Positions 51,451 through 60,770 of a DNA stretch of 64,000 bases are shown one piece after another; position 1 is the first letter of the stretch; each line of letters begins with the position of its first letter. The stretch comes from Paracoccus tegillarcae (GTDB lineage Bacteria; Pseudomonadota; Alphaproteobacteria; Rhodobacterales; Rhodobacteraceae): NCBI RefSeq assembly GCF_002847305.1, contig NZ_CP025410.1, positions 17,869 through 81,868 of the forward strand, given 5' to 3'. The notes below the pieces were generated by a model, which was not told the DNA's origin, did not search any database, and was given only the letters and a program-made list of their open reading frames with translations. A program made the translations under genes and the position numbers.

Positions 51451-52400
51451 GGCTCTGCCCTTGATCGCTCAACAAGACCTATAAGCGACCCGGAAAGGTT
51501 AAACTGTCCGGCAAGCTGCAACCGCGTGAACGCGCGAAGTGCTCCCCCTGGGCTGTGGATAGGGTGCGTCGGATGATTTCGGTTCGCGTCGATGATCAAG
51601 ACCGCCAATGCCGCGCGCATCGAGCCGAATACCTGCAAGGCTTCTTCCCAAGCTGAAGCATTGATGCCCAGGTCAGGTAGGAGCATGATCGCAACGCTTC
51701 GCAGATGCCTGTCTGTCATCTGTTCCCCAACAGGGCAAATGGCATCGAGACAGAACCGGAAATTCTGGCCGGCAATGGATCTGATCTTCTCGGGGGTCAG
51801 CCAGGACAGATCGTCGGGATTGCCAGCAGGACTTAAGCCGCCGATACTTTTTTCTCTGCATTCTGCGCCGCTAGGCGCAGACTTAAGGAAATCGTTGTCG
51901 GCCCGATGGCGGGCCGGGTCAAAGCCCTGGCTTTCCAGCGCATCGGCCAGCGCCAGAACCATGCCGCCGGCACCGGCGGCGGGTTCCGACACGGTGATGA
52001 ATCCCTGCGCCTCGATCTGTGCGGGTGCATCGCCAAGGCTCATTTCGGCCATCAGGCGACTGATCTCATAGGGCGTGAAAAACTGCCCGAGACCAGCATC
52101 TAGCGCGCCGATCTCGGCGGCGACCTGGCCGAAGAAGTCGAGGCCGCCGCCGGCAATGGCCTCGATGGCGATGGCCATCATTTCGGGCATCCGGCGTATA
52201 TCGTCCTTGTTCGGAAACCTGCCGACGCAATCCATATACTCGGCTTCCAGCCGGTCCTGTTGATCGGCAAAGGGTGAGGCACGCTTGGCGAGGGCGCAAT
52301 AGGCCATTTCACAGAACAGGCGGAAGATCTCGGTGCGGGTTTTCGAGCGATCGAATTGGTCGAGCGCGCGCACGAATGCGGTCACGGCGGGATGGGCCAT
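51447..52400 (-). CDS. chimera: N-terminal DNA-methylase half joined to a RepC C-terminal domain
   Basis: The 317-aa product starts at 52400 (AAGGAA upstream). Residues 1 to ~160 are the start of an N-6 adenine-methylase-like protein, including the SAM motif SEPAAGAGG. The catalytic (N/D)PPY part is absent. From about residue 163 (RHRADNDFLKS) onward it matches RepC: LTPEKIRSIAGQNFRFCLDA, DRHLRSVAIMLLPDLGINAS and RAALAVLIIDANRNHPTHP. The RepC gene itself reads KRADDDF at the same spot. The frame is open throughout, so the join is exact. Methylation is unlikely; interference with RepC is possible. Confidence 0.8.
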   Translation of the reverse strand: MAHPAVTAFVRALDQFDRSKTRTEIFRLFCEMAYCALAKRASPFADQQDRLEAEYMDCVGRFPNKDDIRRMPEMMAIAIEAIAGGGLDFFGQVAAEIGALDAGLGQFFTPYEISRLMAEMSLGDAPAQIEAQGFITVSEPAAGAGGMVLALADALESQGFDPARHRADNDFLKSAPSGAECREKSIGGLSPAGNPDDLSWLTPEKIRSIAGQNFRFCLDAICPVGEQMTDRHLRSVAIMLLPDLGINASAWEEALQVFGSMRAALAVLIIDANRNHPTHPIHSPGGALRAFTRLQLAGQFNLSGSLIGLVERSRAEP

Positions 52401-52458
52401 GTCAAATTCCTTGTCGGGATGTGGGTGCCGCCGCGCCATAAGGCGCGGCGCGGCTGCG

Positions 52459-53054
52459 TCAGATGTGTGTCCAGTCGCGGGACATGATGTTGCTGACGGA
52501 ATAGCGCCCGCCGTTTTCGGTGCTGATGAACACGGTCCGGTTGCTGCGTCCCCATTTTTCCCGCGCGATGCGGAAGGTCTGCAGCTCGGCTCCGTCCGAA
52601 AACCGCAAGGGTGTCGCCAGACGGATCACGTCGCCCGACTTCAGGCGGCGACCAGAGCGCGCGGCATGGGCACGGCACCGCATCCGCCAATCGAGGGCAA
52701 ATTCGGCGCTGGTCGGCGACAGCAGGTCCAGCAGCTTCGCGGGGGCCTCGGCCTGATTGGGACCGCTGGTTTCGTCCATGTCCTTGTAACCCCATTCGCC
52801 CTTACGGCTCGTGGTTAGGAACACAGCAGCGAAAGTATATCCGCCTGTGGCGTCAGTCTCGAAATACCCGGTTGGGTCGCGCCCGGTGTCCAACCGGCCG
52901 ACGGCGGGCTCGGCGCGGACCGCCGCATACCAGACCGCGCCCCTGCGGCTGATCAGGACGGGGAAACCCCGCCCTGTCTCATTGTTCCAGGTGCAGAGCC
53001 GGGCGATTTCATCGCGGATGATTGCGGGGTGTCGGGATAGATGAGCCAGCCCAT
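52459..53054 (-). pseudogene. DUF6927-like protein with a single frameshift near its start
   Basis: The start codon at 53054 gives MGWLIYPDTP, but the frame then shifts near 53020. The rest reads cleanly in the next frame: RDEIARLCTWNNETGRGFPV, ISRRGAVWYAAVRAEPAVGR, TFAAVFLTTSRKGEWGYKDM and RVFISTENGGRYSVSNIMSR-like end. One extra base would restore about 198 aa. The body resembles DUF6927 as I remember it. A sequencing error is as likely as a real mutation; the downstream 144-aa frame from 52893 could still be made. Confidence 0.6.
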
Positions 53055-53055
53055 A

Positions 53056-53682
53056 TCAGCCCCTCCGCGCGTTGAGGGCGATCAGGATCAGGTCGCGCAG
53101 TTCTTCCAGTGGATGCGCATCAGCGTCATCCACGCGCGCGGCGGGGTCATTCTGATCGGGGATTTCATCCAGAATGCGCTGTGCCAGCAGGTCGACCAGA
53201 TCGGGCAGACGGGTATTGGCATAGGCATGGGACAGGTCGCGATACTCGATCAGTTCTCCGGTCAGGTCCACGATCCGGGCAAGGGCTTCGCCGATCTCGC
53301 CCAAAGGGGCATCATGGACGATCTGCCATTCCTCCGCGTCCCGGTGAAAACCATAGACCGACCAGAAATCATGCTCGCCGGGATTGCAAACTTCGATGCT
53401 GCCGCCCATGTCGCGAACAGGTGACACGCAAAAGCCCGTGAAATCAAAAATGGTCGTGCCACGCGGCAGGCCGTTGAAGCTTTGGCCAAGAGCGGCTTGG
53501 TCGATCTGTTGACCAGCGCGGCGATACTGAACGGCACTGATCCATTTTCCAGCTTCGGATGCTTTGGCGCGGAGATCGTCCAGCGTGAAGGTGCCGAGAT
53601 ATTCGCCGGTCACATCGAACGCGGCCCAGAGATTGAGCCAACGACCCTCGTTGCGCGTCAGGCCATCAAAGTTGTGAAACAT
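53056..53682 (-). CDS. hypothetical protein, first gene of the third leader-repeat operon
   Basis: The 208-aa product starts at 53682, 10 bp from repeat copy C. The sequence shows LNLWAAFDVTGEYLGTFTLD, IFDFTGFCVSPVRDMGGSIE and EHDFWSVYGFHRDAEEWQIV, a mixed alpha/beta fold. The C-terminal half is acidic and helical. No family recognised. Next gene starts 2 bp beyond the stop. Confidence 0.6.
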   Translation of the reverse strand: MFHNFDGLTRNEGRWLNLWAAFDVTGEYLGTFTLDDLRAKASEAGKWISAVQYRRAGQQIDQAALGQSFNGLPRGTTIFDFTGFCVSPVRDMGGSIEVCNPGEHDFWSVYGFHRDAEEWQIVHDAPLGEIGEALARIVDLTGELIEYRDLSHAYANTRLPDLVDLLAQRILDEIPDQNDPAARVDDADAHPLEELRDLILIALNARRG

Positions 53683-53691
53683 GGTCGATTT

Positions 53692-53985
53692 CCTTTTTTG
53701 CGACGGTCCCGCCTTGGTCTCTGCCGTGGTCGGGGTGCCCATAATGGGCCGGGGTTTCAGAAGAGGACGCGGAACGCGCGCCTCTCCTGAAAGCCTGGCT
53801 CCCGCCGAGGGCAGGAGGGGGACCCGATCAAGGGTCGGTCGTAGGGGCGAGGGGAGGGGGATCACCCGGCCTGCACAGAGCCGAAGGCGAAGGAAGGCTG
53901 GGGACACCCCTCGCCGCGTGAAGCGACCGCGCCCTTGAACGGGGGAACCGGCGGTTCCCTGAACGGCCGCGGCCACGCGGCCCAA
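53692..53985 (-). repeat. leader repeat, copy C
   Basis: It matches copies A and B from the gene-proximal edge to the GGCCGCGGCCACGCGGCC stem, then diverges, about 70 bp shorter. The long hairpin, the GGGAACCG dyad and the terminal stem are intact. It lies 10 bp before the 208-aa gene. Confidence 0.8.
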
Positions 53986-54421
53986 CGAAAATGTGGATTG
54001 CCACCGAAGTCTTCCTCAGGTGGCCACTATTCTTCCTTTGTGGCGTGATCTGCTGGACCTGATCGCGGGGCGCACACGAGTTCGCTGTGGCCGCGGCGTC
54101 GGCATGGGATGGACGCCCGTGCGTCATTGAGGTTGTGTAGCGCGGATCGACACGAACGGCCCAGAGCTGCCGTTCGCCAGAGTGGCCATCGCCGCAGCGC
54201 GGCTTCCCCATACCTGACCTTCGTGGCACCGTGCAGCATCGTTCAGGGCTTCAAGGTCAGCAATGCGGGACGAAGTGAGCTTTCGCTGCAGCTACGCTAA
54301 GGTCTGCTTCCCTCGCAAACCAGCCGGTGACGCACCGCCGGTAAAGGAGCCAAGGTACGTCTGTAGGACAGATCGGAATGAACCCCACTTGTCTTTTTTC
54401 TAAGTTCCTTAGGACACGAAC
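53986..54421. other. intergenic region with dispersed repeat
   Basis: No gene is seen. The part 54150-54290 (GAGCTGCCGTTCGCC ... GCAGCGCGGCTTCCCCATACC ...) is related to 55190-55325. A weak promoter for the acetyltransferase gene is expected near 54380. Confidence 0.4.
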
Positions 54422-54997
54422 ATGACAGAAATCAAACATGGTCTGCCTTCGGGCATGGAGAGCGCCGCCGCACAGCTCTATTGGGAAGCTTTTGGCGGAA
54501 AATTGGGCAAGCTTCTTGGGCCGAGCCAGCGCGGCGAACGCTTTTTTTGCGAAACGATCAACCGATCCTCCATTATTGCCGCCACGCAAGATGGAGAACT
54601 TCTTGGGATTGTCGCCTTCAAATCAGATGGAGAGGGATTTTCCCGCGCAGGGGTAAAGGACCTCTTTCGACACTATGGAATTGGAGCAATTTGGCGTCTT
54701 ATTCCACTTGCAATGCTGGAACGATCTTCCGCAGCAGATACGTTGCAAATGGACGGAGTTTGCGTCAGCGCTTCGGCGCGTGGGAAGGGCGTTGGCTCGG
54801 CTCTTTTTGACGCTCTCTTCACCTATGCCCACGAGCGCGACTATCGCTACATCACGCTGGACGTTATTGACACAAACCCACGCGCTAAAGCCCTTTACGA
54901 ACGACTTGGTTTTGAGGCGACGAAAACCGAAGGCACCTCTTTTCTGAAGCCGCTCCTTGGTTTTTCCTACGCCACTAAAATGCGACGCGCGCTCTGA
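54422..54997 (+). CDS. GNAT family N-acetyltransferase
   Basis: This 191-aa protein has the GNAT core. Motif A is GVCVSASARGKGVGSALFDAL, matching the R/Q-x-x-G-x-G/A acetyl-CoA loop. The following YITLDVIDTNPRAKALYERL GF is motif B. The N-terminal half resembles acyltransferases that act on small amines or peptides, but the substrate is unknown. It stands alone between two repeat-bearing intergenic tracts, so it is probably a recent cargo gene. Confidence 0.85.
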   Translation: MTEIKHGLPSGMESAAAQLYWEAFGGKLGKLLGPSQRGERFFCETINRSSIIAATQDGELLGIVAFKSDGEGFSRAGVKDLFRHYGIGAIWRLIPLAMLERSSAADTLQMDGVCVSASARGKGVGSALFDALFTYAHERDYRYITLDVIDTNPRAKALYERLGFEATKTEGTSFLKPLLGFSYATKMRRAL

Positions 54998-55371
54998 CCT
55001 GGTCCTCAAGACGTATGACTAAGAGCTTTGGAAGGCGCCCGAAAGCATATTTTGAAGCCAAGGAATTTGAAGCGCTCGCTTTTGCCCAAAGGGGACTTTA
55101 GCTGCGTTACAGAATATCGGTTAGTAAGGGCTCGGAGCAGACATGCGGCGCAGCAGCGGGTCGAACAGCCGGCAGGCATCAGCGGACGTCGCTCCCGGCC
55201 CGAACCTGCCGTTCGCCTGTGCCACCAACGCCGTGGCGCGGCTTCCCCAAACCGGCCATCTGTGGCACCGCGCAGCATAGTCCAGAGCCCCAAGGTCGGC
55301 AGTGCGGACGAAACGGACCTTCGTTTTCTCATGACTAATGTCCGCTGAGCCAATTCAACCGCAGAAAACCT
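54998..55371. other. intergenic region with dispersed repeat
   Basis: No gene is seen. The segment 55190-55325 (CCTGCCGTTCGCC ... GGCGCGGCTTCCCCAAACC ... AAGGTCGGCAGTGCGGACG) is a diverged copy of 54150-54290 in the same orientation. Confidence 0.4.
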
Positions 55372-55926
55372 TCATGCGTTTTGGCCGTGGGCTACCTTAA
55401 TGAGTGCCAGTTGCTCTGTCGTTGGGCCACCCTCGCCAACATGAAATTGCGACTTGATCCTTGCACTGCCAAAGCTGGAAGACGGCAACAAGTCCGGCCC
55501 GGAAGGTGGCAAAGCAAGTCCACAGCGCAGGCCGTACTCTCCGGATGGCGCAACGATCATGAACTGCGTCTTCGCGCGATACCCCACATATGTTTTGCAC
55601 GGCACGCGTTCGGTTCCTGGCAGCTCGGCGGCTTTGGTGTCTATCGCCTCAAAAAGGCGTTGTGCGCCGGGTTTTCCTTCGAAGAGTGCTGTAACAAGAT
55701 CATCCGTCGCCTCGTATTCGTTGCCTGATGCGGCTTCCTTGATGATCGCGACGGCGGTGTAATGCCCAAGTCCGTGGGTAGCCTTAAGATGGGCCACCAG
55801 ATCCTTATCGTTTCTCTCGCAGCGCTCTTCGGTGACGACCTCGCGCCAGTGATCGAAGGTGTGGCCCGTCTTGGTCTTCAAGTTGCCAATGATCCGATCA
55901 TGCATTTCTCTCGGTGAGAGTGCCAT
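55372..55926 (-). CDS. DUF4287/DUF5655 protein
   Basis: The 184-aa product starts at the ATG coupled to the previous stop (TGATG). The N-terminal third (TGHTFDHWREVVTEERCERN, HLKATHGLGHYTAVAIIKEA) fits DUF4287. The C-terminal part (TKAAELPGTERVPCKTYVGY, RAKTQFMIVAPS) fits DUF5655. Proteins with this pair are often coded with SRPBCC and ArsR genes, as here. Function unknown. Confidence 0.8.
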   Translation of the reverse strand: MALSPREMHDRIIGNLKTKTGHTFDHWREVVTEERCERNDKDLVAHLKATHGLGHYTAVAIIKEAASGNEYEATDDLVTALFEGKPGAQRLFEAIDTKAAELPGTERVPCKTYVGYRAKTQFMIVAPSGEYGLRCGLALPPSGPDLLPSSSFGSARIKSQFHVGEGGPTTEQLALIKVAHGQNA

Positions 55927-56345
55927 CACACTGCCTCCACCGCCATACCGTCAATCGCGGTCGGCAGCTTCTTTCCAATGATGGTTTTCCAGCCCTGACC
56001 CAAAATGATGCGCGGGATGATGTTGGAAACTTTGAACCCTTCCTGAACAAGCTGCACTTCTGTGCCCGCCTCAAGCGGCGACAGGAAAATTGTCACCTTG
56101 GTGTCGATTCCGCCGCCTTTCCAAGAGAACGCCAATCGACTTTGCGGTTCTAGATCCAGCACCTTGCAGTCGACGATGCCGTCGAAGCCCGGCGCAGGTT
56201 TCGTGAGGAACTGAAACTGGTGGCCAACTTTGGGTCGAAAGTCGTTTGGCATCAGCCATTTCTCAATGTGCTGGCTGTCTGTCAAAGCGGCCCAGACCAT
56301 CTCCTGCGGATAGGCCAAGCGGCGCGTCACGTGTATCGTTTTCAT
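55926..56345 (-). CDS. SRPBCC/AHSA1-like protein
   Basis: The 139-aa product shows the Aha1/START-like pattern: VTRRLAYPQEMVWAALTDSQ HIEKWL, then a beta-strand series (GGIDTKVTIFLSPLEAGTEV QLVQEGF) and the ending helix WKTIIGKKLP. Such proteins bind hydrophobic ligands. In ArsR-linked operons they are thought to act in stress or small-molecule response. It lies 14 bp after the ArsR gene. Confidence 0.85.
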   Translation of the reverse strand: MKTIHVTRRLAYPQEMVWAALTDSQHIEKWLMPNDFRPKVGHQFQFLTKPAPGFDGIVDCKVLDLEPQSRLAFSWKGGGIDTKVTIFLSPLEAGTEVQLVQEGFKVSNIIPRIILGQGWKTIIGKKLPTAIDGMAVEAV

Positions 56346-56359
56346 GGCCGAAGCCTCCT

Positions 56360-56677
56360 TCAGTTCTTCTGTTTGTTAAGGTGACTTTCCAAGGCGTCGA
56401 ACGCCCCAGCCCACTGGTTGCGAAACGGGTCCAGCCAATCATCGAGCAGCAGTAATTGTCCGACCTCGACCGCGTAGTACCTGTTGCGTCCGACCTTTCG
56501 GTCGCGAACGAGGCCTGCATCCTTAAGAACGGCGAGATGTTGGGAGACCGCCGACTGTGAAATATCGGTGCGAGCCGTCAGGTCACTGACCGTACGATCT
56601 TCATCAATCATCGCGGCAAGCATATCCCTTCTGACAGAGACGGAGAGGGCACGGAAGATATCATCGAAGTTCGACAT
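56360..56677 (-). CDS. ArsR-family transcriptional regulator
   Basis: The 105-aa product has the ArsR winged helix: IFRALSVSVRRDMLAAMIDE, then ISQSAVSQHLAVLKDAGLVR DRKVGRNRYYAV. There is no Cys pair for metal binding, so the effector is not arsenic or another soft metal. It heads the three-gene operon and probably represses it through the dyad at 56706-56715. Confidence 0.9.
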   Translation of the reverse strand: MSNFDDIFRALSVSVRRDMLAAMIDEDRTVSDLTARTDISQSAVSQHLAVLKDAGLVRDRKVGRNRYYAVEVGQLLLLDDWLDPFRNQWAGAFDALESHLNKQKN

Positions 56678-56705
56678 GGAAACCCATTAGTTGTAGCTTA
56701 TGGAT

Positions 56706-56715
56706 TAATGCATTA
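56706..56715. promoter_or_regulatory. palindrome before the ArsR gene
   Basis: TAATGCATTA is a perfect 10-bp palindrome about 30 bp upstream of the ArsR start, within a run of CATTAG words. It is a probable operator of that operon. Confidence 0.45.
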
Positions 56716-57196
56716 GTGATGGCTAATTCGTCAACAGTTTTTTTCTACCTAAGTCTTGGTGGCCAGCAGATGAGAGAGCGCCAAAGCAGCCGTTCGTGCA
56801 CCGCGCAGCATCAAGTAAATTGGGCTCGAAGCGGACATGCGGCGGTGCGGCATGCACCTCGCCCTGGCACGCCAAGCCTGCGGACGGTGACGGCCCAAAG
56901 CGGACCTTCATCCCGACGCCGAGCGCCGCGTTGCAGCTTCTCCAGACCTGCCATCCGCTGCGGGTGCTCGATTTCTTTAGTGTCTGAGGTCCGCACTGCG
57001 GACCTTCCTGCCGTTCGCTACGGGCGCAGCATCACAACCCTAGTCTGAGGCAAGATCGGCCGCAGGGTGGGAAGCGGTCATTCGCTGCAAGCGCGACATA
57101 GTACCGCGCAACCTGTGTAACAGACGCGCAGAATCTGATTTATTTTAGGATGACTTGAGAGACAACAGTGCTGTGTACGATTGCGAGACGACCGAG
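56716..57196. other. intergenic region before the HNH-type gene
   Basis: No gene is seen. It contains loose copies of the CCGTTCG/GCGGAC repeat words seen at 54150 and 55190, with segments such as GCCCAAAGCGGACCTTC. The AT-rich part (57125-57160) probably holds the promoter of the HNH-type gene. Confidence 0.4.
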
Positions 57197-58009
57197 ATGG
57201 GTGAGGCAAAGAAAAAGCAGCAACGGCATAGGAGAGTTATGCAAGCGGCCAATGGGTGTATCTATTGCGCAGGGCGTCGGCGCGCGGAGCAGGTCGATCA
57301 CATGCCGCCACGCATGATGTTTCGGTTGGGCCAGCGCCCAAAAGGACTGGAATTTCCCAGTTGTGGCCCGTGCAACCAAGGTACCAGCCGCCTCGACGTC
57401 GCCGCATCATTTATGGCACGCACTTTCCCGGGAATCGCTACATCCGCCGACAGTGCGGAATGGGACAAGGTCATGAGCGAAGTGCATCGCGTTGCTCCGG
57501 ACCTCCTTCGCGAGATGTGGATACCGCCGCACGAAATGCGCCAAGCAATGTGGAGCGAGGGAATATTCGACCGCAATTTTGCTGCATTCCGGGCCGACGG
57601 CCCAATCATGGGTGCATATATGCAGGCATTCGCGGCCAAGATTGGTTTCGCTTTGCACTACGAGGCCACCGGGAATTTCGTGCCCCGGAGGGCCGAGTGC
57701 AGGTGCGATGGTTCACAAGCTCGGAGGTGTATGGCGGTCGTCTGCCCCCAGCCTATTCGCCAGTATTGGGACGCCCGCATCATGCAGCAGGGCAAGATCA
57801 CTTCGCAGGGCAACTTCGAGTACGGCTGGGGCACCTATTTAGAGAGCCCCGATGTGCCGCTCTACTACGCCAGGGTCCGAGAGGCGTTTGCGGCCGCGGC
57901 TTTCGTCGTTCTGGATGAGGGATCGCTGCCTTTTCCTGAGGGAGAACTTGCGACCTTCGCTCCTGGAGATCTTGTAATGCCGCTCTCGGACCGGATCACG
58001 GCAGGGTAG
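57197..58009 (+). CDS. HNH-type endonuclease-like protein, second copy with the true 5' end
   Basis: This copy shows the start missing at position 1: MGEAKKKQQRHRRVMQAANG then CIYC. A TTG at 57155 is a less likely start. Compared with 1-778 three single C bases are lost (near 57687, 57747 and 57773). The frame shifts and then recovers, altering about 30 residues in the middle. The first copy keeps the uninterrupted sequence and should be used. Confidence 0.6.
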   Translation: MGEAKKKQQRHRRVMQAANGCIYCAGRRRAEQVDHMPPRMMFRLGQRPKGLEFPSCGPCNQGTSRLDVAASFMARTFPGIATSADSAEWDKVMSEVHRVAPDLLREMWIPPHEMRQAMWSEGIFDRNFAAFRADGPIMGAYMQAFAAKIGFALHYEATGNFVPRRAECRCDGSQARRCMAVVCPQPIRQYWDARIMQQGKITSQGNFEYGWGTYLESPDVPLYYARVREAFAAAAFVVLDEGSLPFPEGELATFAPGDLVMPLSDRITAG

Positions 58010-58018
58010 GAGAACAAA

Positions 58019-58615
58019 ATGAACCAGCCGACCGAAACCTCGGGCCAGCTGTTCGTGATCGTCATCGACGAGACTTACGGTGGTGACGAGGAAACTTGGG
58101 AGGCCGATAGCGAACGGTATCGGCGACAGCTGGAACAGGAGTTCGAAGCGGTCTTTCAGGAGGTCAACGTCGGACCCGGGGCTGACATACCAGCCTTCCT
58201 GACCGAGGTGATCAACGCGAGAGTGCCGCTCTGGAGCGCTGCATTGGTCACGTTCTTCGCCGGCAAGAGGATCAAAGAGAACCTGGACGCTTGGACGGAG
58301 ATGGCCTACGCCCTCCGTCGCTTCTTCGCCCGCCCCATCATTTTGGCGCGCCACGGCGCTGCAGTTCTCGCTTTGGAAGCAGTTTTCGATGAGTTGGGAG
58401 GCATGCCCAAGGTGGTCCGGCTTGTCCGCTATCGAGCCGGGCACCTGGAGGAGGATGGTTCACCCGCCCAAGCCGACCTCGGCGATGGAATAGAAGAGAA
58501 TCCGCCAACCCTCAACTTGGGTTATGTGGTTCACCTCTTTGAGATCGAGGCGGACGGGGTATTTTTTCGTGTGTCGGTGGACGGCAAACGGGCACAAGTC
58601 TGGCGCAGCGCCTGA
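58019..58615 (+). CDS. hypothetical protein, second copy of 788-1384
   Basis: This is identical in translation to the gene at 788-1384 (198 aa). It is one of the few genes of the repeated end without a frameshift. See the first copy for description. Confidence 0.6.
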   Translation: MNQPTETSGQLFVIVIDETYGGDEETWEADSERYRRQLEQEFEAVFQEVNVGPGADIPAFLTEVINARVPLWSAALVTFFAGKRIKENLDAWTEMAYALRRFFARPIILARHGAAVLALEAVFDELGGMPKVVRLVRYRAGHLEEDGSPAQADLGDGIEENPPTLNLGYVVHLFEIEADGVFFRVSVDGKRAQVWRSA

Positions 58616-58649
58616 TCTTGGAGGTCTGCCAGTCTGGGCCGGGTCTACC

Positions 58650-59592
58650 CTATCGGTCCCACCATCCGTCGAGGATGCCTTTGAGCTGGGTGATCCGATC
58701 ACGGACCAAAGAGGCCTTCTCGCCGGCCCAGAGAAGCGGATACATCGAACCGCCCTCGACCTGCGAGGCGAGGAGACCGGCGTGTCTGTTTGCAAAATCG
58801 GCCCAAGCTGCTTGCAATTCTTGAAGAGCATCACCATCGATTCTAGGGAGGGCAGCTACTTTCCTCAAAATTGCCTCTAGCTCTTCCTCCTCACGGCGCA
58901 GGTCTTCGCCGGCAACTATGTTCATCCCGCTTTGCGTCTGAGGAACCGAGCCGCGGAGAACGTCGATTACGGACCAATCCGTTGCCTCGACAAACGTACT
59001 GGTGGCATCGATGAGGTCTGAAAGCTCCTTGGAGTCAAAGACAGTCCCGGTAGGAAGCTCGTGGGTTAGTACGTGGCGGACCTCGAAGAGTCGGGCGAGA
59101 GAAGTCATCATCACATCGTAATCGGCGACGATGGGGGCAGAGGCCATTCATCCATTTCCTCTGTCCAGCGCGGATGGACCGTCTGTAGCCTGCCCGCAAA
59201 TCCGCCGACCAGGGTATCCAAGATGTTCATGATTCCATCGACGCCACTGAGGGATACAGTATGGGCGACGAAATCTCCGATGGTCAGCTCGCGCCGGTCG
59301 ACATGGGCAGCGAATGCGAGGTCGATCTTGGTGCCTTTGACGAGTTTCTCAGCACGCTCGAAGATGGCCTCGTCCCCGTCGACAAGCTCAGCGATCACTT
59401 CGCGCAGGAAAACCTCTAGAATCGTGACCAGTCGGATAGGCGCGAACTGAAGATGCAGGGGCGCGATCCGGTAATGGCGTCAACCTCGGCGCGCAGCGCG
59501 TTGATTTGGCCGACCAATTCAGTGCCGAGGCGGCGATGCTCGCCGCGGCGGACGTTCCGGTCGATGATTTGCTGATAGGACGAGCGTCGCAT
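58650..59592 (-). pseudogene. HEPN-LprI fusion gene, second copy broken by indels
   Basis: It corresponds to 1419-2363. Two bases are lost (near 59133, GGGGGGCAG to GGGGGCAG, and near 59468), splitting the frame into three pieces. The losses are in homopolymers, so this is most likely base-calling error. Confidence 0.8.
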
Positions 59593-59970
59593 GGTTGTCG
59601 AAGTATAGCCTGTGAAAGCGGATTTCTACACTCCTTCAGCACAAGCCAGCAAGTTCCCCACTTCCGACCTTCATAATGGCTTCTCTCGTACTTGCGGAAA
59701 ATGGCTGCTTCGGTGAGCTGCGAGGTAGTGCTAGCGCGAAAAGTAAACGTCCGCTTTGGGGCGGCTCTTCTTGCTGCGACTGCAATCGCTGCTGGACGGT
59801 CGAATGTCGGTGATGGGCTCTTCGCGTCGATCTGCCGCCATGTGCAACGCGAGCGGTGCTGGGCTGCCTCTGACCCGCGCTCCCGGCCCAAAACGGTAAG
59901 TCGGCCGCAGCGCTAAGTGCTTAGATACAACTTACCTAAGGGGTAAGTAGCGGTCAATGTATGGACAACG

Positions 59971-60635
59971 CTACGCCCCGTTTGGCGATTTCAAACGCAA
60001 TGCCGCGCAAGCCCATTCCAAATAGCGCTTTGAAGTACCTTCTAGGTATGTGAGTGGATCAATTTCGGATAAGACTATGTCCCGTGGCACCGTGAACTTG
60101 ATTTGGTGACTAAGCAAGCAGCCGATAACATAGTCGTCAAATTCATCTTCGTGAAATTGACACGCAGCAAGCCCAAAATGTTCATTCAACAATGGATCAA
60201 TATTTGAATATATAAAGTTCAAACACTCAGATTGCGTATCGGCGTCTCCATCATCGACAAAGTGCTGAATCTGATTTCGAAGTGCCGCAATCCGTCGATA
60301 ACTAGCTATGTTCGGAATTTTAATTCCTGATGTGGCCCACAGTATGCTCGGCAACATCGAAAAATCGTGCGTTCGGCCATTCTTGAGAAGCCAGTTCAAA
60401 TCAACTGCATCATTTGTTGTTTTTTCTCCAATATTCTTAAAAAGCAGCAAAGGATGCTCTTTAGCTATCAATGCCTTAAGAGTGAGTTCTCCCGCGTGAG
60501 CTGCCGCCAAAGGCGCGAGTGATTTCCGGTGCTCCATTCCAGGATCAAAATAGACGGCATCGGTGTTTGCCCTTGTCAGAGCATCAGTCGCAAGCCTAAG
60601 AATTCTTGTAGATATATCCTCAAACTTTCGTGCAT
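59971..60635 (-). pseudogene. HEPN-like gene, second copy with an indel near its start
   Basis: It corresponds to 2742-3407. One C is lost near 60620 so that the first ~30 codons are out of frame. The rest, including RNQIQH, is unchanged. Treat as artefact of the redundant end. Confidence 0.8.
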
Positions 60636-60770
60636 GATGTCATCACTTTTAACCGAGCACTTGCGGTGAATGAAAATCAAGAGAGGTTGAGAGAAGAATT
60701 GAGATTTTCGAGCACCGGACTCTTGTTGCGCAACATTGCCGGCACGATCACTTGCGTGCTTGCTTTAGTA

